Shown here piece after piece: positions 54,105 through 63,726 of a stretch of 64,000 nucleotides of DNA. The DNA is from Collimonas humicola (GTDB lineage: Bacteria > Pseudomonadota > Gammaproteobacteria > Burkholderiales > Burkholderiaceae_D). The stretch spans positions 186,001-250,000 of the forward strand of contig NZ_JAGQEE010000006.1 of NCBI RefSeq assembly GCF_018304945.1, written 5' to 3'. The translations under genes were made by a program, and so were the position numbers. The notes beneath the pieces were generated by a model, which was not told the origin of the DNA, searched no databases, and saw only the letters and a program-made list of their open reading frames with translations. The first letter of the stretch is position 1. The number at the start of each line of letters is the position of its first letter.

Positions 54105-55310
54105 CTATTTGCCGAGACGGGCGGCGATGGCGGCGATCAGCTGGCGCGCCAGTTCCTGCTTGCCGGCGCGCGCTAACTCGGTGTGGCCGCCGGCGTCAAA
54201 CAATACTAGTTGATTATCGTCCTTGCCAAATGTGTCATGGCCGATATTCCCGACCAGCAGCGGCACATTTTTGCGAATGCGCTTGGCTTCGCCATATTGC
54301 AGCAGGTTCTCCGATTCGGCGGCAAAACCGACACAGTACGGCGCTTTTGGCAGCGCCGCAACTGTTGCCAGAATATCGGGGTTTTGCTCGAACACCAGTT
54401 GCGGGGCGCTGCCGTCGGCATTCTTCTTCAGTTTCTGGCTGCTGGCATTGGCTACGCGCCAGTCCGCCACCGCCGCCACGGCGACGAAAATATCGGTGCC
54501 GCCATGCGCCGCCATTTGCGCCATCACGATATCGTGCATCTGCTGCGCGGTCTGGATGCTGATGCGGCGTACGCCATACGGCGTCGTCAGCGCGGTCGGA
54601 CCGGACACCAGGGTTACTTCGGCGCCGGCCTCGTAAGCCGCGCGCGCTACCGCATAACCCATTTTTCCGGAGGACAGGTTGGTGATGCCGCGCACCGGAT
54701 CGATCGGCTCGAAAGTCGGACCGGCGGTGACCAGCACGCGCTTGCCTTTGAGCAGCTTCGGTTGGAATGAGGCGATCACTTCTTCCAGCAATTGATCGGC
54801 TTCCAGCATGCGGCCCATGCCGACTTCGCCGCAAGCCTGTTCACCGGCGTCGGGACCGAGCAGCTGAATGCCGTCCGCCTGCAGTTGCGTCAGGTTGCGC
54901 TGGGTGGCCGGGTTCTGCCACATTTCAACGTTCATGGCCGGCGCCGCCAGCAGCGGTACGGTGGCGGGACGGGCGACGCACAAAGTCGACAACAGGTCGT
55001 CGCAAGCGCCGTGCGCCAGCTTGAAAATGAAATCGGCGGAGCAGGGCGCGATGACGATGGCGTCGGCGTCGCGGGTCAAGTCGATATGCGGCATGTTGTT
55101 GCCGATGCGGGCATCCCACTGATCGGTAAACACCGTCTTGCCGGACAGGCCCTGCATGGTGACGGGGGTGATGAAGTGCGTTGCCGCCGCTGTCATCACT
55201 ACTTGCACCGAGGCGCCGGCCTTGATCAGCGCCCGCGTGAATTCCGCCGCCTTGTAGCAGGCGATGCCGCCGGTAAGTCCCAGCACGATTTTTTTGCCAG
55301 CGAGATCCAT
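54105..55310 (-). CDS. coaBC: Bifunctional phosphopantothenoylcysteine decarboxylase / phosphopantothenate-cysteine ligase
   Basis: Two steps of coenzyme A synthesis. The 401-residue protein has the N-terminal CoaC flavin domain (KKIVLGLTGGIACYKAAEFT, PAMNVEMWQNPA with the catalytic Asn/Met motif) and the C-terminal CoaB domain (VLVTAGPTFEPIDPVRGITN, SSGKMGYAVARAA). The ribosome site is AGGAG. It is followed by dut. Confidence 0.97.
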   Translation of the reverse strand: MDLAGKKIVLGLTGGIACYKAAEFTRALIKAGASVQVVMTAAATHFITPVTMQGLSGKTVFTDQWDARIGNNMPHIDLTRDADAIVIAPCSADFIFKLAHGACDDLLSTLCVARPATVPLLAAPAMNVEMWQNPATQRNLTQLQADGIQLLGPDAGEQACGEVGMGRMLEADQLLEEVIASFQPKLLKGKRVLVTAGPTFEPIDPVRGITNLSSGKMGYAVARAAYEAGAEVTLVSGPTALTTPYGVRRISIQTAQQMHDIVMAQMAAHGGTDIFVAVAAVADWRVANASSQKLKKNADGSAPQLVFEQNPDILATVAALPKAPYCVGFAAESENLLQYGEAKRIRKNVPLLVGNIGHDTFGKDDNQLVLFDAGGHTELARAGKQELARQLIAAIAARLGK

Positions 55311-55340
55311 GTCAGCTCCTGGAGTAATGCGTCAATTATC

Positions 55341-55390
55341 TGCTTACTTGCTTATTTATTTGCTTATTTACTTGCTCGCTTATTTGTTTA
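55341..55390. repeat. Short tandem TTGCTTATTTA-type repeat at the lspA 3' end
   Basis: About 50 bp composed of imperfect copies of (T)TGCTTATTTA/CTTGCTTATTT, beginning in the lspA-coaBC gap and running into the last codons of lspA (RRVNK-stop). Low complexity of this sort is prone to slippage. Confidence 0.7.
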
Positions 55391-55892
55391 CGCGGCGCAA
55401 TTCGTCAATGACGAACAATACCGCACCGACGCAGATCGCGCTATCGGCGATATTGAAAGCCGGCCAGTGCCAGTTACGCACGTAGATGTCGAGAAAATCG
55501 ATCACGTGGCCGTAAGCGATGCGATCGATCACATTGCCGATAGCGCCGCCCAGGATCAGCGCCAGCGCGGTGCAGAACATGCGCTGGCCGGCATGCCGTT
55601 TCAGCAAGAAAGTGATGAACAATGCCGCTGCGATGCCGAGCGCGGTGAACAGGTAGCGCTGCCAGCCGGATTCGGTCGACAGGAAACTGAAGGCGGCGCC
55701 CTTGTTATACACCAGCACCAGGTTGAAGAAGGACGTGACGGGCAGCGATTCGCCATAGCTGAACAGGCGTACGATGGTGATCTTGGTCAGCTGATCGAGC
55801 ACCAGCACCAGCGCGGCGATCGCCAGCCATGGCGCCAGGCCGTATTTCGAGGAGGTGGTAGAGATAGGGGAAGAGCGCTTTTTGGTGGCCAT
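55380..55892 (-). CDS. lspA: Lipoprotein signal peptidase (signal peptidase II)
   Basis: Cleaves prolipoprotein signal peptides in the inner membrane. The 170-residue protein has four helices and the catalytic aspartates in [19 protein letters not shown] and FNIADSAI, with [11 protein letters not shown] in the periplasmic loop. It follows ileS on the same strand, the conserved ribF-ileS-lspA order. Confidence 0.96.
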   Translation of the reverse strand: MATKKRSSPISTTSSKYGLAPWLAIAALVLVLDQLTKITIVRLFSYGESLPVTSFFNLVLVYNKGAAFSFLSTESGWQRYLFTALGIAAALFITFLLKRHAGQRMFCTALALILGGAIGNVIDRIAYGHVIDFLDIYVRNWHWPAFNIADSAICVGAVLFVIDELRRVNK

Positions 55893-56005
55893 AGGGGATT
55901 TGTCAGTTCTCAGCAGTGTGGCGGTAAGATGCGCAGCTCACAGGATCGCAGGGCGATCGCAGCGAGCCGCGCAGGATTGATTCAATCGGCTAGCCAATCA
56001 ATGGC

Positions 56006-58909
56006 TCAGGCAACATGCCGCTGCTCGCCCTTGTCAAACAGATTGGCGACGCAGCGTCCGCACAGGCCCGCGTGTTCCGGGTGGCTGCCGACATCGGCCC
56101 GGTAGTGCCAGCAACGTTCGCATTTCTGCTGGGTCGACGGCGTCACCAGGATCGCTTCTTCCGCTTCGCTCGCCACTTCCGACACGCTGGCGCTGGAAGT
56201 GATCAGCACAAACTTGAGATCGTCGCCGAGGCTGTCCAGCAGCGCGTACTTGGCCGCCGCGGCCTTGATCTCGACTTCCGCCTGCAAGGAAGAACCGATG
56301 CCGCCGGCGACCCGCACTTCTTCCAGCTGCTTGGTGACGTCGGCACGCACCGCGCGCACGGCATTGAATTTTTCGATCAGGGCCGCGGCGCCATCGATTT
56401 CCGGCAGCGTGTAATAAGTCTGCGTGAAAATGGTTTCATCGCTGGCGGCAAACGCTTCCTGACTGGCGAAGAAGGACCAGGCTTCTTCCGCGGTGAACGA
56501 CAGCGTCGGCGCCATCACCCGCAACAGCGCCTGGGTGATATGCCAGATCGCGGTTTGCGCCGAACGCCTTGCCGTCGAGCTGACGCCGCTGGTGTACAGG
56601 CGGTCCTTCAGGATATCCAGGTAGAAGCCGCCCAGGTCTTCCGAGCAGTACATCTGCAGCTTGGAGATCACCGGATGGAATTCGTAGGTCTCGTAATGAT
56701 TCAGGATGTCGGCCTGCAGTTGGGCCATGCTGGCGATTGCGTAGCGGTCGATTTCCAGCAGCTCGGCGATCGGCACGGCGTCGGTCGCCGGATTGAAGTC
56801 CGAGGTGTTCGCCAACAGGAAGCGCAGGGTGTTGCGGATGCGGCGATACGATTCCGTCACGCGCTTCAAGATCTCTTCGGAGATGGTGATTTCGCCGGAA
56901 TAATCGCTGGAGGCTACCCACAGGCGCAGGATTTCCGCACCCAGCGAGTCGGCCACCTTTTGCGGCTCGACGCCGTTCTTCAGCGATTTCGACATCTTGC
57001 GGCCTTCGCCATCGACCACGAAGCCGTGCGTCAGCAAGGCGTTGTAGGGTGCGCGGCCGTTCAGCATGGCTGAAGTGAGCAAGGACGAATGGAACCAGCC
57101 GCGATGCTGGTCCGAACCTTCCAGGTAGAGGTCGGCCGGGAACTGCAGCTGGCTGGCGTGCGAGCCGCGCAGCACGGTCTGGTGGGTCGAACCGGAGTCG
57201 AACCAGACGTCCAGCGTGTCCTTGTTCTTGACGTAATTGTCGGCGTCGTCGCCCAGCAATTCCTTGGGATCCAGCGCCTGCCATGCTTCGATGCCGTGCT
57301 GTTCGATGCGCTGGGCGATCTGCTCCAGCAGTTCCGGCGTGCGCGGATGCAGCTGGCCGCTTTCCTTGTGCACGAAGAATGCCATCGGCACGCCCCACTG
57401 GCGCTGGCGCGACAAGGTCCAGTCGGGCCGGTTGGCGATCATGCCGTGCAGGCGCGCCTTGCCCCAGCTCGGGAAGAATGCGGTTTCGTCGATCGCTTGC
57501 AGCGCGGTGGCGCGCAGGCTGCCGTGGCCATCCTTCGGCAGGTTGTCCATGCTGGCGAACCACTGCGAAGTTGCGCGATAGATGATCGGCGACTTGTGAC
57601 GCCAGCAATGCATGTAGCTGTGATCGAACATGACCAGCTTGAACAGCGCGCCGGCTTCTTCCAGCTTGTTGCAGATCGGCTTCGACGCTTCCCAGATGGT
57701 CATGCCGGCAAAGAACGGCAGCCAGGACGCAAACTTGCCATCGGCCATGACGGGGCTGATGATGTCGTCGTCCTTCATGCCGTGCGCTTTGCAGGAGATA
57801 AAGTCTTCGATGCCGTAGGCCGGCGCCGAGTGCACGATGCCGGTGCCGCTGTCGGTCGTCACGTAGTCGCCCAGGTAGACCGGCGACAGGCGGTCGTAGC
57901 CTGGATCGGCGGCGGCCAGCGGGTGCTTGAAATTGATCAGCGACAGGGCCTCGCCCTTGCAGCTGGCGATCACGCTGCCTTCGAGGCCGAAACGCTGCAG
58001 CGAATCCGCCGCCAGGTCTTGCGCCAGGATCAGCAGCAGCGGCTCGCCGTTGCGCGCGGTCTGCACCAGCGCGTAGTCGACTTCCGGATGGACGTTGAGC
58101 GCCTGGTTGGACGGGATGGTCCATGGCGTCGTGGTCCAGATCACCACATAGCCTTTATCGGTCGGCAGCGCCGGCAGGCCGAAGGCGGCAGCCAGTTTTT
58201 CCGGCTCGGCGAACGGGAAGCCGACATCGATAGAGGGATCGCGCTTGTCCTGGTATTCCACTTCCGCTTCCGCCAGGGCAGAGCCGCAGTCGAAGCACCA
58301 GTTGACCGGCTTCAGGCCGCGGTACACATAGCCTTTTTCCAGGATGGCGCCGAGCGCGCGCAATTCATCAGCTTCATTGCCGTAGGCCATGGTCAGGTAC
58401 GGGTTGTCCCATTCGCCCAGCACGCCGAGACGGATGAAGTCTTTGCGCTGCAGGTCGATCTGTTCGTTGGCATAGGCGCGCGCCTTCGACTGTACTTCCG
58501 CCACCGGCAAGTTCTTGCCGTACTTCTTTTCGATCTGGATTTCGATCGGCATGCCATGGCAATCCCAGCCCGGCACATAAGGCGCGTCGAAACCGGCCAT
58601 GTTGCGGGCCTTGACGATCATGTCCTTGAGGATCTTGTTGACGGCGTGGCCCAGGTGGATCTCGCCGTTGGCATAAGGCGGACCGTCATGCAGGATGAAT
58701 TTCGGGCGGCCCTTGGAAGCCTTGCGGATCCGTTCGTAGACTTTCTTTTCCTGCCATTGCTTGACCCATTGCGGCTCGCGCTTGGCGAGATCGCCGCGCA
58801 TGGGGAATGGCGTCTCGGTCATGTTGACGGGGTATTTGCTTTGCGGCTTAGTCTGCTTGACTGGCTTGGCCGCCATGGTGTTTTCTGGTTTGCTGGTCTG
58901 ATCGGACAT
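56006..58909 (-). CDS. ileS: Isoleucyl-tRNA synthetase
   Basis: Class I synthetase charging tRNA-Ile. The 967-residue protein has the HIGH motif as [11 protein letters not shown], an editing domain, KMSKS in [11 protein letters not shown] (near residue 635) and a C-terminal zinc ribbon ([17 protein letters not shown], then CGRC). Start ATG 58909 gives an N-terminal extension of about 30 residues ([16 protein letters not shown]) before the conserved [12 protein letters not shown], common in this order. Confidence 0.97.
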   Translation of the reverse strand: MSDQTSKPENTMAAKPVKQTKPQSKYPVNMTETPFPMRGDLAKREPQWVKQWQEKKVYERIRKASKGRPKFILHDGPPYANGEIHLGHAVNKILKDMIVKARNMAGFDAPYVPGWDCHGMPIEIQIEKKYGKNLPVAEVQSKARAYANEQIDLQRKDFIRLGVLGEWDNPYLTMAYGNEADELRALGAILEKGYVYRGLKPVNWCFDCGSALAEAEVEYQDKRDPSIDVGFPFAEPEKLAAAFGLPALPTDKGYVVIWTTTPWTIPSNQALNVHPEVDYALVQTARNGEPLLLILAQDLAADSLQRFGLEGSVIASCKGEALSLINFKHPLAAADPGYDRLSPVYLGDYVTTDSGTGIVHSAPAYGIEDFISCKAHGMKDDDIISPVMADGKFASWLPFFAGMTIWEASKPICNKLEEAGALFKLVMFDHSYMHCWRHKSPIIYRATSQWFASMDNLPKDGHGSLRATALQAIDETAFFPSWGKARLHGMIANRPDWTLSRQRQWGVPMAFFVHKESGQLHPRTPELLEQIAQRIEQHGIEAWQALDPKELLGDDADNYVKNKDTLDVWFDSGSTHQTVLRGSHASQLQFPADLYLEGSDQHRGWFHSSLLTSAMLNGRAPYNALLTHGFVVDGEGRKMSKSLKNGVEPQKVADSLGAEILRLWVASSDYSGEITISEEILKRVTESYRRIRNTLRFLLANTSDFNPATDAVPIAELLEIDRYAIASMAQLQADILNHYETYEFHPVISKLQMYCSEDLGGFYLDILKDRLYTSGVSSTARRSAQTAIWHITQALLRVMAPTLSFTAEEAWSFFASQEAFAASDETIFTQTYYTLPEIDGAAALIEKFNAVRAVRADVTKQLEEVRVAGGIGSSLQAEVEIKAAAAKYALLDSLGDDLKFVLITSSASVSEVASEAEEAILVTPSTQQKCERCWHYRADVGSHPEHAGLCGRCVANLFDKGEQRHVA

Positions 58910-58979
58910 AATTTTCTTTAATGGAATTCAGTGGAGCCTGCTGTCGGCAGGCATAACGCAAGCAGTGAAAGCAACAGCG

Positions 58980-59969
58980 TCAAATTCGATCGGTAGCCGC
59001 GGTCGGCGCACGCGAAGGCACGCTGTCGTGCTGGCGGAAATACGCCCGCGCATTGTCGACGTCGCGCTCGATCGCCGCCGTCAGGGTGAGCAGGTCGACG
59101 TATTTTTCTTCATCGCGCAGCTTCTGCAGGAATTCGACCTGGATCAGCTTGCCGTAGCAATCGCCGCTGAAGTCGAGCAGATAGCTCTCCAGCAGCACCC
59201 GGCCGCTGTCGTCCACGGTAGGCCGCACGCCGATGCTGGCGACGGCCGGCAAAGGCTGTTCTGCCAGGCCATGCACTTTCACCACGAAAATCCCCGACAG
59301 CGCCGGCAGCTTGTGGCTGACGCGCAGGTTCAGGGTAGGGAAGCCGATGCTGCGGCCGAGCTTCTTGCCATGCACCACGTGACCCGAAATTGCATATGGA
59401 TGGCCCAGCAGCGCCCGCGCGTGGCTGAAATCGCCGGCTGCCAGCGCGGCGCGCACCGCGGATGAAGAGACCCGCGCGCCCTGGTTCATCACGGTCGGCA
59501 AGGTCTCGACATGGAAACCGTATTTCTTGCCGGCTTCCACCAGGGTAGCGATATTGCCGGCGCGGCGCGATCCAAAGCAGAAATCTTCACCCACCATCAG
59601 CCATTTCACGTGCAAGCCTTCGACCAGTACTTTTTCGATAAAGTCCTGCGGCGACATGGCGGCGAAGCTGGCATTGAAATGCTCCACGATCACGCGGTCG
59701 ATGCCGGCCTGCGACAGCGATTGCAGCTTGTCGCGCAGGTTGGCGACGCGGGTCGGCATATTGCCCGGCTGGCCGGTGCGCTGCGCAAAGAATTCGCGCG
59801 GGTGCGGCTCGAACGTCATTACCGCCGCATCCAGCCCCAGTTCGGTGGCCGCCTTGCGGACGTGCGCGAGCAGCACTTGATGGCCGCGATGAACGCCATC
59901 GAAGTTGCCGATAGTGAGCGCGCAAGGCGCGCGCGATTCGGCGTTGGGAAGTCCGCGAAATACCTTCAT
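58980..59969 (-). CDS. ribF: Bifunctional riboflavin kinase / FAD synthetase
   Basis: Makes FMN and FAD. The 329-residue protein has the nucleotidyltransferase domain (ALTIGNFDGVHRGHQVLL, FEPHPREFF, GEDFCFGSRRAGN) and the C-terminal kinase domain (GRSIGFPTLNLRV, ESYLLDFSGDCYGKLIQVEF). It precedes ileS on the same strand. Confidence 0.96.
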   Translation of the reverse strand: MKVFRGLPNAESRAPCALTIGNFDGVHRGHQVLLAHVRKAATELGLDAAVMTFEPHPREFFAQRTGQPGNMPTRVANLRDKLQSLSQAGIDRVIVEHFNASFAAMSPQDFIEKVLVEGLHVKWLMVGEDFCFGSRRAGNIATLVEAGKKYGFHVETLPTVMNQGARVSSSAVRAALAAGDFSHARALLGHPYAISGHVVHGKKLGRSIGFPTLNLRVSHKLPALSGIFVVKVHGLAEQPLPAVASIGVRPTVDDSGRVLLESYLLDFSGDCYGKLIQVEFLQKLRDEEKYVDLLTLTAAIERDVDNARAYFRQHDSVPSRAPTAATDRI

Positions 59970-60147
59970 TGAAGTGACCGGAATATTTGTTGCAAAACCT
60001 TGGATTATAAATGCTTTCGGGGCCTAGCCCCTGCCAGGAAGATGATCTTGGTCCGATTGCGCGAATTAAAATTGCTAAAAACCTACTTTTTTCATCGCTG
60101 GCTGTTTGGCGCCGCGATAAGCCGCAAGCTTACATTCTAGCGGCCCA

Positions 60148-60176
60148 TAAAAAAATCGCCCCGAAGAGCGATTTTT
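60148..60176 (-). terminator. Terminator after the YidB-like gene
   Basis: AAAAATCGC - 8-nt loop - GCGATTTTT; the A run provides the T run on the minus strand, about 27 bp beyond the stop. Confidence 0.8.
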
Positions 60177-60202
60177 ATCAAGCGGCCAAGCTTTCGGCCA
60201 GA

Positions 60203-60658
60203 TCAGGCCTGCTTGTTGCCGCCCAGCAGTCCACCCAGCAAGCCACCCAGGTCCAGGCTGCCGCCGGCTGCCGGAGCCTGGCCGTTCGGCGTCAGCTTGT
60301 CGACCAGGCCAGGCAGGATTTCCGACAGGTGGCCGGCTGCTTCGCTTGGGGAAATGCCGGCTGCCGCCGCCAGTTCCTGCAGGTGCCCGCCGCCCAGCGC
60401 CTGTTGCACCTGGTCCGGCGAAATCGCCTGGTTCTGGCCGTTGCCGATCCATGACTGCACGACCGAGCCCAGGCCCGCGCCTTCGAATGCGCTGAGGAGG
60501 CCGCCGCCAGCGCCGCCAGCCTGGCCCGTGCCCGCACCGCCGCTTTGCAGCGCTTTGAGCAGCAGTGGCACTGCAGCCGCGATCAACATGGCTTTCGGAT
60601 CATTCGATTGCTGCTGGCCGCCACCGAGAATGCCGCCTAACGAATCCAATAGTCCCAT
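60203..60658 (-). CDS. YidB-family (DUF937) protein
   Basis: The 151-residue protein starts MGLLDSLGGILGGGQQQSND. The conserved region GLGSVVQSWIGNGQNQAIS, then ALGGGHLQELAAAAGISPSEA and AAGHLSEILPGLVDKLTPNG, is diagnostic of YidB/DUF937. It ends in a Gly/Leu-rich repeat. The family resembles homeodomain-like folds of unknown role. The ribosome site is CTGGAG. Confidence 0.9.
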   Translation of the reverse strand: MGLLDSLGGILGGGQQQSNDPKAMLIAAAVPLLLKALQSGGAGTGQAGGAGGGLLSAFEGAGLGSVVQSWIGNGQNQAISPDQVQQALGGGHLQELAAAAGISPSEAAGHLSEILPGLVDKLTPNGQAPAAGGSLDLGGLLGGLLGGNKQA

Positions 60659-60893
60659 AATATTCTCCAGAGTAAATAATGCGATAAGCCATCAAGGCTG
60701 ATTTCTATCTTGCGGAAAACGCAAGCTAGCTACAAAGCAAATAAGCAGACCGATACTACAACGAGGCAGGCAGTTTGAGTAGTTGCACAACTGAAAACGA
60801 TTGTGTCTTGGCATCCGCTCTCATTCTAGCCAGAGTTTCCATTTTTGCTTAGATCAATTTGCAGCAACCATAGGAAAGCTGTGATGGCGCGCC

Positions 60894-61619
60894 CTACATT
60901 TCACCCCAGATCGCATTGATCGCCGCCAGCGCCGCCAGCCCGGCCGTTTCAGTACGCAGGATCCGTGGTCCCATCGACAACATCAGCGCGCCCTGGCTGC
61001 AGGCCAGGTTCTCTTCCGCTTCGGTAAAACCGCCTTCCGGACCGATCAGCAGCGCCAGCGCCTGCGGCGGCTGGTGGCGCGCCCAGTCGGACAGCGATTG
61101 TTCGCCGCGGGGCGAGAGCAGGATGCGCTTGTGCAGATCCTGCTGCTGGACCCAGTCGTTGAACGGGCTGAGGGTGGCCAGGCTGGGCATGCGGTTGCGC
61201 CCGCTCTGCTCGGCGGCGGCGACAATCACGGCCTGCCAGTGGCTTTGCTTTTTCTCGGCTCGTTCGCTGTTCAGCCGGACCACGCAACGCTGTGCCGCCA
61301 GCGGCTGGATCGCCGCGACGCCCAGTTCGACCGCCTTTTCGATGATCCAGTCCAGCTTCGACGATTCCGGCAGCGCCTGCGCCAGCGTAATTGCATAAGG
61401 CAGTTCCACTTCGCGCGGCGAGAAAGTCTTGATTTCAGCGCTGACGCGCTTTTTTTCGATGCTGCTGATGGTTGCGGTGTACTCGCCGCCTTCGCCGTTG
61501 AACAGCGTGATAGGCGCAGCCTGCCCGAGGCGCAGCACCAGCAGGTGATGGGCGACGGCGTCGGGCAGGGCCAGCACCTGGCCGATTTCGAGTGGACTTG
61601 AGACGTAGAAACGAGGCAT
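60894..61619 (-). CDS. rsmE: 16S rRNA m3U1498 methyltransferase RsmE
   Basis: SPOUT-class methyltransferase of 241 residues. An N-terminal PUA-like part (PRFYVSSPLEIGQVLALPDA) is followed by the knot domain: QALPESSKLDWIIEKAVELG, ERAEKKQSHWQAVIVAAAEQ with SGRN, LLIGPEGGFTEAEE and LSMGPRILRTETAGLAALAA are the signature segments. Confidence 0.96.
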   Translation of the reverse strand: MPRFYVSSPLEIGQVLALPDAVAHHLLVLRLGQAAPITLFNGEGGEYTATISSIEKKRVSAEIKTFSPREVELPYAITLAQALPESSKLDWIIEKAVELGVAAIQPLAAQRCVVRLNSERAEKKQSHWQAVIVAAAEQSGRNRMPSLATLSPFNDWVQQQDLHKRILLSPRGEQSLSDWARHQPPQALALLIGPEGGFTEAEENLACSQGALMLSMGPRILRTETAGLAALAAINAIWGEM

Positions 61620-61638
61620 GTAGGAAATGGATTTTTGG

Positions 61639-62046
61639 TTAATAGGTCATGCAGGCGGCATTCAGCATGCCCAGCCCCAGGCTGACTGTACCAAGAAAGA
61701 GGCCGGATGCGATCTTGTTTTCAGGAATATCCGCCACCAGCGTCGGCAGCAGCAGCCTGACGATCAGGAACGCCAGCAGCTGCACCACCATCGCCACCAC
61801 GCCCCACACCAGCATGTCGAGCAGGCTGACGCTGTTTGAAATGGCCGAAGCCAGGGCCGCGATATAGCCGAGCAGGGCGCCTGCCAGGCTGGCCGCAGCC
61901 GCGTTGTTGCCGGCGCGGATCAGGGCCAGTTCATGATAGGGCGTCATGAAAATATACACCACGAAGAACACGCCGACCAGCAGCAGCGCCAGGCCGAAGT
62001 GGGACAGGAAGGCCGGCAGGCCGGCGGGGAGGAAGGCGAGGCTCAT
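61639..62046 (-). CDS. DUF350 (YjfL-family) inner-membrane protein
   Basis: The 135-residue protein has four hydrophobic helices in two related pairs, the DUF350 pattern: FGLALLLVGVFFVVYIFMTP, GALLGYIAALASAISNSVS and VVAMVVQLLAFLIVRLLLP among them. ATG 62046 has AAGGAG 10 bp upstream; the longer frame to 62124 lacks a site. Function is unknown, but YjfL proteins are encoded with YjfC-type ATP-grasp enzymes, as here. Confidence 0.85.
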   Translation of the reverse strand: MSLAFLPAGLPAFLSHFGLALLLVGVFFVVYIFMTPYHELALIRAGNNAAAASLAGALLGYIAALASAISNSVSLLDMLVWGVVAMVVQLLAFLIVRLLLPTLVADIPENKIASGLFLGTVSLGLGMLNAACMTY

Positions 62047-62120
62047 GGGATCGATGCTCCTTGTAACGAGGTTGGCTGCGCTGTATGACTCTGAAGGCAG
62101 ATTGGTGCTTGGTCTGGCGT

Positions 62121-63266
62121 TCAATCAACAAAATAGTGCGGGATGAAGCGGCTGGTGTCCTTGGTGATCAGCGAGACGTCTTCACGGATGCCGATGCCGG
62201 CCGGCGCGTCTCCCACCACCCACGATCCGATCGAGGCATAGGCCGGCGTAATGCCGTCGTCGAATTTCGGCTGCGGCGCGAACGCCTGGTAGACATAGCC
62301 TTCGGCGCCGTACTGTCCGGGCTGATGGTGGACTTCGCCGCCGGCATAGATCGTGATGTTTTCGCCTTCGCGCGAATACAGCGGCTTCTTGACGAAATCG
62401 CCGCTGATGCGCCAGGCATCGAAAAACGCCGGCAGCAGGTTGGGATGGCCGGGAAACAGTTCCCACAGCACCGGCAGGATGGCCTTGTTCGACAGCACCA
62501 TCTTCCAGGCCGGCTCCACCAGGCGCAGCGGCCGCGCCAGCAGATGCTCGGCAAACGCTTCGCGGCACAGCCATTCCCAGGGGTACAGCTTGAACAGGTT
62601 GTCGATCTTGATGTCGTGGTCGTCGACGAATTCTGCGTGCCGCTCGTCCCAGCCGATGTTTTCTATCGCCAGCTGCTTGGTGGCGAAGCCGGCCTGGATC
62701 GCGGTATCGCGCAGATAGGCCAGGTTGCCTTCGTCTTCTTCATGGCCGCCGATGCAGGCGAAGTGCAGCAGGCCTTTGCATTGATGGCGGCTGGCCAGGG
62801 TTTGCCACTGGGCGATCAGTTTTTCGTGCAGCGAGTTGAACTGGTCTGCCTGCGGCAGCACGTCCTGCAGCCAGTACCACTGCGCTACGCTGGACTCCAC
62901 CAGGCCGGTCGGCGTATCGGCGTTATATTCCAGCATCTTCGGCGCGCCCTGGCCATTCCAGGAAAGATCGAAGCGGCCGTACAGCGAGAACTCTTTGTCG
63001 CGCCAGCTTTCTTCCACCAGCGCCCAGAACGGTTGCGGAATGGCGAACTGCTCCAGGCGTTCCTTGGCGATCACGTGTTCCACGGCCTGCAGCGCCATCT
63101 GGTGCAATTCGCTGGTGGCGTCTTCCAGGGTATCGATCTGCGCAGCGGTAAAGCGGTAGGCATAGCGCTCATCCCAATACAGATCGTCGATCGAATGGTA
63201 GGTGAAGCCTAGCGCTTCGAACTGCTCCTGCCAGTTGGCGCGCGGCGTCAGGCTTTCGCGGATCAT
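62121..63266 (-). CDS. Glutathionylspermidine synthase-like ATP-grasp enzyme (YgiC/YjfC family)
   Basis: The 381-residue protein matches the C-terminal synthetase domain of GspS, without the amidase: FSLYGRFDLSWNGQGAPKML, EYNADTPTGLVES, EYNAD metal-binding Glu/Asn, KLYPWEWL, PAWKMVLSNKAILPVLWELF, FVKKPLYSREGENI and SWVVGDAPAGIGIRED. YgiC/YjfC relatives are ATP-grasp ligases whose substrates are not glutathione in all cases. Neighbours are a YgiB-like lipoprotein, a DUF350 protein and an aminopropyltransferase, which points to polyamine ligation to an envelope target. Confidence 0.9.
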   Translation of the reverse strand: MIRESLTPRANWQEQFEALGFTYHSIDDLYWDERYAYRFTAAQIDTLEDATSELHQMALQAVEHVIAKERLEQFAIPQPFWALVEESWRDKEFSLYGRFDLSWNGQGAPKMLEYNADTPTGLVESSVAQWYWLQDVLPQADQFNSLHEKLIAQWQTLASRHQCKGLLHFACIGGHEEDEGNLAYLRDTAIQAGFATKQLAIENIGWDERHAEFVDDHDIKIDNLFKLYPWEWLCREAFAEHLLARPLRLVEPAWKMVLSNKAILPVLWELFPGHPNLLPAFFDAWRISGDFVKKPLYSREGENITIYAGGEVHHQPGQYGAEGYVYQAFAPQPKFDDGITPAYASIGSWVVGDAPAGIGIREDVSLITKDTSRFIPHYFVD

Positions 63267-63268
63267 AC

Positions 63269-63667
63269 TTAACCGCCGGCCGAGGAAATGTGGACGCCGC
63301 CAAAGCCGCCGCGCGACACGCTGCGGGCCACCGAGTGGTTGCTCTCGCCGCTGCCGCCGGCCAGGCCGAAACTGTTGCCGCCGCTGCGGGCGCTGCGTTG
63401 CGCGCTGGCGCGTTCGCCTTCATCGTAGCTGGGACCGTAATAGCGGCCGAAGTAAGCGCCGCCATGGCCGCCGCTGGAGCTGCCGCCGGGCGCCGGCTGG
63501 CACAGCTCGGGCCGTCCCCAGTCCTTTTTGCAGTCTTCCTGGCTGGCATATTCATCGCGCGCCTGGCGCGGACCGCAGCCTGCCAGCAAGGTCGACGCCG
63601 CCAGCACCAGCGGTACGGCGCGGCTCTTTCTGGACGACAGCGCGGCGGTTTCCAGGGTTTGCTTCAT
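63269..63667 (-). CDS. YgiB/DUF1190-like lipoprotein
   Basis: The 132-residue protein has a lipoprotein signal (VLAASTLLAGC, Cys near residue 30). A DUF1190-like segment (YASQEDCKKDWGRPELCQP) follows, then a Gly/Ser-rich region with GPSYD, and a C-terminus SRGGFGGVHISSAGG. The RGGFG element near the C-terminus is also present in E. coli YgiB as I remember it. It ends 2 bp before the ATP-grasp gene, matching the ygiB-ygiC pairing. I chose ATG 63667; ATG 63697 is in frame. Confidence 0.72.
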   Translation of the reverse strand: MKQTLETAALSSRKSRAVPLVLAASTLLAGCGPRQARDEYASQEDCKKDWGRPELCQPAPGGSSSGGHGGAYFGRYYGPSYDEGERASAQRSARSGGNSFGLAGGSGESNHSVARSVSRGGFGGVHISSAGG

Positions 63668-63726
63668 AAGACCGATGGTAGGCAAGACGTTCCCCATAAA
63701 GACAACGATGAAAATCCAGCAACAAG

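Noticed and set aside
54792-56105. 437-codon plus-strand frame across coaBC and lspA
   Set aside because: It spans two certain minus-strand genes and the low-complexity repeat; no domain is visible.
57089-58921. 610-codon plus-strand frame across ileS
   Set aside because: Antisense shadow of ileS, which has HIGH, KMSKS and zinc motifs on the minus strand.
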